Assembly: GCA_025060455.1 (NCBI GenBank) | Contig: JANXBY010000019.1 | Location: forward strand, 1-64,000 | Reading direction: 5' to 3' | DNA: 64,000 nucleotides | DNA from: Armatimonadota bacterium | GTDB taxonomy: Bacteria > Sysuimicrobiota > Sysuimicrobiia > Sysuimicrobiales > Sysuimicrobiaceae | Part shown: positions 60,700 through 64,000 of the stretch, piece by piece | Layout: every line of letters starts with the position of its first letter | Position numbering within the stretch: the stretch's first letter is position 1 | Translations under genes and position numbers: made by a program | Notes under the pieces: generated by a model | Told to the model about the DNA's origin: nothing | The model's input: only the letters and a program-made list of their open reading frames with translations | Databases searched by the model: none

Positions 60700-61770
60700 T
60701 CACTGGGGCAGGATCAGCCGCAGGATGCGGTCGTCCGCGTCCGCGGGCCGCCCTCGGCCATCGCGGTTGCTGGTCAGGACGTACACCGCACCGTCGGGCC
60801 CCTCTACCACGTCCCGGAGCCGCCCGAACCCCGACAGCACCACCTCCTGCCGCTCCACCCGGCTGCCGTCGTGGCTGAGGACGAAGGCGCGCAGGTGTGC
60901 TCCCCGCAGGTTGGCCACCAGCAGCCGGCCGCGCCAGCTCCCCCGCCGCACGAACTCCGCACCGGAAGGGGCCCAGGTGTCGTCCCCGCTGCACGCGAGC
61001 GGATCCACGAACTCCGGCCGGCTGCCCTCGCTGCACACCACCTCCGGCCACCCGTAGTTGGCCCCGGGCCGGATGAGGTTGACTTCGTCGTGCGCAAACC
61101 CCCGCTCCCCCGAAGGACCGTGCTCGGTGCTGTAGAGGCGGCGCGTCTGCGGGTGCCATGCCAACCCCTGCACGTTCCGGTGCCCCAGGGAGTAAACGGG
61201 GGAGCCAGGGAACGGGTTGTCCGCCGGGACGCCTCCGTCGGGGGTGACGCGCAGGATCTTGCCCGCCAGGGAGCGCGGGTCCTGGGCCAGGGACGGCTGG
61301 CGGGCGTCGCCCGTGCCCACGTACAGCATGCCGTCCGGTCCGAACCGGATGCGGCCACCGTCGTGCACGAAGGCGCCGGGGATGTCGTCCACCACCACGC
61401 GGTCCCGCACCAGCCTGCCGCCCTGCTCCCGGAAACGCTCCACGCGGTTGCGCAGCCCGTCCTGCTGGTACGTGTAGTACAGGTACACGTACGGGGGGTT
61501 GGGGAACCGGGGGTGCAGAGCGATCCCCAGCAGGCCCCCTTCGCCCACGTGCGCCACCGGCAGGATGGCCGCGGGCTGCGGGTCCACTCGGCCGTCCCGC
61601 ACCACCCGCACGCGGCCCGGCCGCTCCGTCACGAAGGCGCGGCCGTCCGGAGCAAACGCCAGCGACCAAGGGATCTCCAGCCCCCGCACCCACTCCACCA
61701 CCTGCGGCCGTGCGGGGGATGTCGCCCCCAGGGTCAGGAACAGGCCCACAGCCGCCGCCAGCCAGCGCAT
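60700..61770 (-). CDS. PQQ-dependent soluble sugar dehydrogenase (aldose dehydrogenase family)
   Basis: A secreted beta-propeller enzyme of 356 residues. The N-terminus is a signal peptide (MRWLAAAVGLFLTLGA, cleavage near TSPARP). The family marks follow: PWSLAFAPDGRAFVTERPGR, GEGGLLGIALHPRFP, FGPDGMLYVGTGDA, GHRNVQGLAWHP, EHGPSGERGFAHDEVN and GANYGWP. They match the Glucose/sorbosone dehydrogenase (YliI/Asd) family that oxidises sugars with PQQ. GGAGGTG precedes ATG 61770. Together with the downstream GH1 gene it suggests a sugar-use pair. Confidence 0.92.
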   Translation of the reverse strand: MRWLAAAVGLFLTLGATSPARPQVVEWVRGLEIPWSLAFAPDGRAFVTERPGRVRVVRDGRVDPQPAAILPVAHVGEGGLLGIALHPRFPNPPYVYLYYTYQQDGLRNRVERFREQGGRLVRDRVVVDDIPGAFVHDGGRIRFGPDGMLYVGTGDARQPSLAQDPRSLAGKILRVTPDGGVPADNPFPGSPVYSLGHRNVQGLAWHPQTRRLYSTEHGPSGERGFAHDEVNLIRPGANYGWPEVVCSEGSRPEFVDPLACSGDDTWAPSGAEFVRRGSWRGRLLVANLRGAHLRAFVLSHDGSRVERQEVVLSGFGRLRDVVEGPDGAVYVLTSNRDGRGRPADADDRILRLILPQ

Positions 61771-61878
61771 CCGCCACCTCCACCGGGTATTCTGCAGACC
61801 GCGTTTCGACGCTGCCGGAGGTTTTCCCCAGGAGGAGTTCCGCCCCTGGGGCCCCGAAGGCCTCCAAGGGGTGCTGCC

Positions 61879-62514
61879 ATGGACCTATTCCACGCCCGGC
61901 TAATGCCGTACCTGGAGTCCCTGGTGCCCCCGCGGCACCCGGTGATGGAGGAGATGGAGGCCCGCGCCCGCGCCACCGGCTTCCCCATCGTGGGCCCCGC
62001 GGTGGGCCAGCTGTTCTACGTGCTCACCCGGCTGGCTGGGGCGCACCGGGTGTTCGAAATGGGCTCCGGGTTTGGCTACTCCACCGCGTGGTTCGCCCTG
62101 GCCGTGCGGGACAACGGGGGCGGAGAGGTGCACCACGTGGTGTGGGACGCTCAGCTTTCCCGGGACGCGCGCGGTTACCTGGACCGCATGGGGCTCCTGC
62201 CTGTGGTGCGGTTCCACGTGGCGGAGGCGGTGGCGCAGCTGGCTTCCATGGACGCCACCTTCGACGTGGTGTTCAACGATATCGAGAAGCCCGCCTACCC
62301 CGCGGCCCTGCCCGTGATCAAGGCCCGGCTCCGCCCTGGCGGGTTGCTGTTGGCGGACAACGTGCTGTGGTACGGACGGGTGCTGGACCGCCGGGCGCGG
62401 GACGAGGCCACGGAGGCCATCCGCGCCTTCACCCGCGCGGTGTCCGAGGACCCCGAGTTCGCCGCCACTGTGGTCCCCCTGCGCGACGGCGTGCTGGTGG
62501 CGTACCGGCGCTGA
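61879..62514 (+). CDS. O-methyltransferase (CCoAOMT-like)
   Basis: A 211-residue class I SAM methyltransferase of the caffeoyl-CoA/catechol O-methyltransferase group. It has VFEMGSGFGYSTAWFALAVR as SAM-binding motif I, VHHVVWDAQL, and VVFNDIEK, ADNVLWYGRVLD, which carry the metal ligands (Asp/Asn) in this family. The usual DxD after motif I region is changed (FNDIEK), so metal binding should be checked. ATG 61879 is the first good start. It is divergent from the PQQ dehydrogenase and convergent with DUF72. Confidence 0.88.
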   Translation: MDLFHARLMPYLESLVPPRHPVMEEMEARARATGFPIVGPAVGQLFYVLTRLAGAHRVFEMGSGFGYSTAWFALAVRDNGGGEVHHVVWDAQLSRDARGYLDRMGLLPVVRFHVAEAVAQLASMDATFDVVFNDIEKPAYPAALPVIKARLRPGGLLLADNVLWYGRVLDRRARDEATEAIRAFTRAVSEDPEFAATVVPLRDGVLVAYRR

Positions 62515-62519
62515 GGGAC

Positions 62520-63236
62520 TCACCCCTCCCGGCGGAGGAGGTCGCGGAACCGCAGGGCGTCCTCCCACATGCTCACGTTGTTGAACAGGACGTATGCGGG
62601 TGCCGTGCAACGCCCTCGCAGCTGCCGCAGGTCCTCCTCCGTGTACCGGTAGCGGTATCCGCCGCGCCCGTGGAGCCGGTAGTAGCGCACCCGCCCGTAC
62701 ACGCTGGGAGCGGCCAGCGGGTCGGTACAGTGGATCAGGTCCAGGTCCTGGCACAGCTGGCGCACCAACCCCTCGGGCCAGGGCCCCCGGGGCTCCCACG
62801 CGAGCTGCAGCCCGTCCCGGGGCGCGCGGCGGAAGAAACGCCGGAGGTTTTCCACGTGGGCCGGCGTGGGCGTGAAGCTGGCCGGGCACTGGAACACCAC
62901 CACCGCGGCCCGCAGCGCCCGTGCCACCTCCAGGGTTCGGGCCCACGCCTCGTGGACTTCCTCGGTGGGCGCGAAGAACCCGTAGCGGTCCAGCTGGGAC
63001 GCGGGGACCGGCCGGCTGAGACGCCGGTACGTGGGGCTGGTGGGCGGGTGGGTGACCAGCTGCCACGCCTTCAGGGTGAAGACGAACCCGTCCGGCACCC
63101 GGCGCCGCCAGCGCTCCGCCGTCCTCACCTGCGGAGGTTGGTAGAAGGTCTGCTGCACCTCCACCACGGGCAGCTCCCGCGCGTACTCCTCCAGTTTCCG
63201 CGCAAACCCGCAGCAGCCCACCCAGATGTGCTCCAC
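62520..63236 (-). CDS. DUF72 (YecE-like) family protein, second copy
   Basis: A 238-residue predicted TIM barrel. It opens VGCCGFARKLEEYARELPVV and has VEVQQTFYQPPQVRTAERWR, GFVFTLKAWQLVTH, VVVFQCPASFTP and YYRLHGRGGYRYRYTEEDL, ending LFNNVSMWEDA. It is shorter at the start than the copy at 55450. GTG 63236 is 73 bp from the divergent endonuclease V homologue. The active site, if any, is unknown. Confidence 0.88.
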   Translation of the reverse strand: MEHIWVGCCGFARKLEEYARELPVVEVQQTFYQPPQVRTAERWRRRVPDGFVFTLKAWQLVTHPPTSPTYRRLSRPVPASQLDRYGFFAPTEEVHEAWARTLEVARALRAAVVVFQCPASFTPTPAHVENLRRFFRRAPRDGLQLAWEPRGPWPEGLVRQLCQDLDLIHCTDPLAAPSVYGRVRYYRLHGRGGYRYRYTEEDLRQLRGRCTAPAYVLFNNVSMWEDALRFRDLLRREG

Positions 63237-63309
63237 CCCGTGTGGGGTTCACCCATCCGCCGCGGGAAATCCTGCAGGGGAAGGGCAGGCCACCTCGAAC
63301 ACGCCCACC

Positions 63310-63996
63310 GTGGCCGCCGGTGTGTGGCCCACCACCCGCGACGAGCTCCTCCGGGAGCAGGAGTGCCTGGGCAAGATGCGGCCCCTGCCGTGGAAGCCGG
63401 AGGGGACGTGGACGGCGGGCGCCTGCTTCGCCTGCTACCCCCTGGGGCGAGAGGGAGCCGGCGGGACGGGTGAGACGTGCTGGGCCGCCGCGGTGCTGTG
63501 GACTCCTGAAATGTCGCACCCAGTGGTGGTCGTCCAACGTGTGGAGGCTCCGTACGAGCCAGGGCTGCTGGCCCTCCGGGAGGGCCCCGTGCTGGAGGCC
63601 GCGGTCCGTCGGCTCCCCCGCCTTCCAGACGTGCTCCTGGTGGACGCCACCGGGCGGGACCACCCCCGGCGCGCCGGCCTTGCCCTCCACCTGGGCGCGG
63701 TGCTGGGAGTGCCCACCGTGGGCGTCACCGACCGCCCCCTGGTGGCGCGGGGGCCGGTGCCGGAAGACCGGCGCGGTGCCCGGAGTGCCCTGGTGCTGGA
63801 GGGCGAAGTGGTGGGCTACTGGGTCCGCACCCGGCCGCGGGTTCGCCCCGTGTGCGTGCACGCGGCATGGCGCACCGACCCGGAGACGGCTGTGGAGGTA
63901 GTGCTACAGTTGGCCGCCCGCTACCGCACCCCGGAGCCTGTCCGGCGGGCCCGGGAGGCTGCTCGGGCAGCCCGGGCCGGGCGCCTCGCCTACTGA
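63310..63996 (+). CDS. Endonuclease V family protein with altered catalytic residues
   Basis: A 228-residue homologue of Nfi, which nicks DNA or RNA next to deaminated bases (inosine). The family region PYEPGLLALREGPVLEAA gives the catalytic Glu91, and LLVDATGRDHPRRAGLALH gives Asp112 and the PRR helix; VPTVGVTD and YWVRTRPRVRPVCVHAAW follow. The first catalytic Asp (AGxD) is Cys39 here (AGACFACY) and the late His is Trp187 (AAWRTD). Two of four metal/active-site residues are therefore missing. It may be inactive, bind deaminated nucleic acid only, or use other ligands. GTG 63310 or GTG 63322 is the start. Confidence 0.85.
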   Translation: MAAGVWPTTRDELLREQECLGKMRPLPWKPEGTWTAGACFACYPLGREGAGGTGETCWAAAVLWTPEMSHPVVVVQRVEAPYEPGLLALREGPVLEAAVRRLPRLPDVLLVDATGRDHPRRAGLALHLGAVLGVPTVGVTDRPLVARGPVPEDRRGARSALVLEGEVVGYWVRTRPRVRPVCVHAAWRTDPETAVEVVLQLAARYRTPEPVRRAREAARAARAGRLAY

Positions 63997-64000
63997 CCCC

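Noticed and set aside
59386-62514. A 1042-codon plus-strand frame ending in the O-methyltransferase
   Set aside because: Upstream of ATG 61879 it only shadows the GH1 and PQQ dehydrogenase genes.

Overview
The window is a 64 kb stretch of a very GC-rich bacterial chromosome. It is densely packed with housekeeping genes and shows no insertion sequence, phage, integron or CRISPR array. Third codon positions are almost all G or C, GTG starts are common, and many neighbours overlap by 4 bp (ATGA or GTGA). The organism uses the GatCAB amidotransferase route for Gln-/Asn-tRNA, has bacterial NHEJ (Ku + LigD), a full UvrABC set, sigma-54 and DnaE1-type Pol III. No gene fixes the phylum. A deep-branching, possibly thermotolerant Terrabacteria-type lineage (Armatimonadota, Chloroflexota, CSP1-3 or high-GC Bacillota-like) is my guess only.

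Layout. 1-1.8 kb: the start of tuf behind tRNA-Thr, then tRNA-Leu, tRNA-Gly and tRNA-Cys, with a 22-residue membrane micro-ORF, a small zinc-ribbon gene and a peroxiredoxin between them. 1.8-5.6 kb: a lone FecCD permease with folE and folP, divergent from hisC. 5.6-10.2 kb: a branched-chain amino-acid type ABC transporter (SBP, two permeases, and one polypeptide carrying both ATPases). 10.2-11.1 kb: a decayed EamA transporter. 11.1-32.8 kb: a replication and repair block, nearly all on the minus strand: uvrC, lhr, uvrA, uvrB, coaE, a NUDIX-MOSC fusion, polA, a HEPN/MNT pair and dnaE. 32.8-37.5 kb: a class III aminotransferase and gatCAB. 37.5-42.7 kb: nfu, rpoN, an NtrC-type activator, a nucleotidyltransferase-like protein and a divergent LysR gene with a clear operator palindrome. 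42.7-46 kb: a frameshifted arginase and a fused TRAP permease. 46-51.3 kb: small redox and hydrolase genes, a DinB relic, a sirtuin and RlmD. 51.3-57.1 kb: the NHEJ operon Ku, DUF72, VOC dioxygenase, LigD, followed by a broken lytic transglycosylase. 57.1-64 kb: sugar epimerase, sigma factor, beta-glucosidase, PQQ sugar dehydrogenase, O-methyltransferase, a second DUF72 gene and a divergent endonuclease V homologue with altered active-site residues.

How it works together. The dominant theme is genome maintenance: excision repair, gap-filling polymerases, nucleotide-pool cleaning, end joining and an endonuclease V relative lie within one window. A second theme is nitrogen: a sigma-54 factor translationally coupled to an NtrC-type activator, arginase, a GABA-type aminotransferase and amino-acid uptake. 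Four reading-frame lesions (EamA, arginase, DinB, lytic transglycosylase) were found. The arginase lesion is a single missing base that could be real or a sequencing error; the others carry several changes. Points most worth a second look are the zinc-ribbon-bearing sigma-54 with a GAFTSA activator, the endonuclease V homologue lacking two catalytic residues next to DUF72, the NUDIX-MOSC fusion between polA and coaE, the LysR box, and a set of -10 boxes placed 5-7 nt before start codons that suggests leaderless transcripts.
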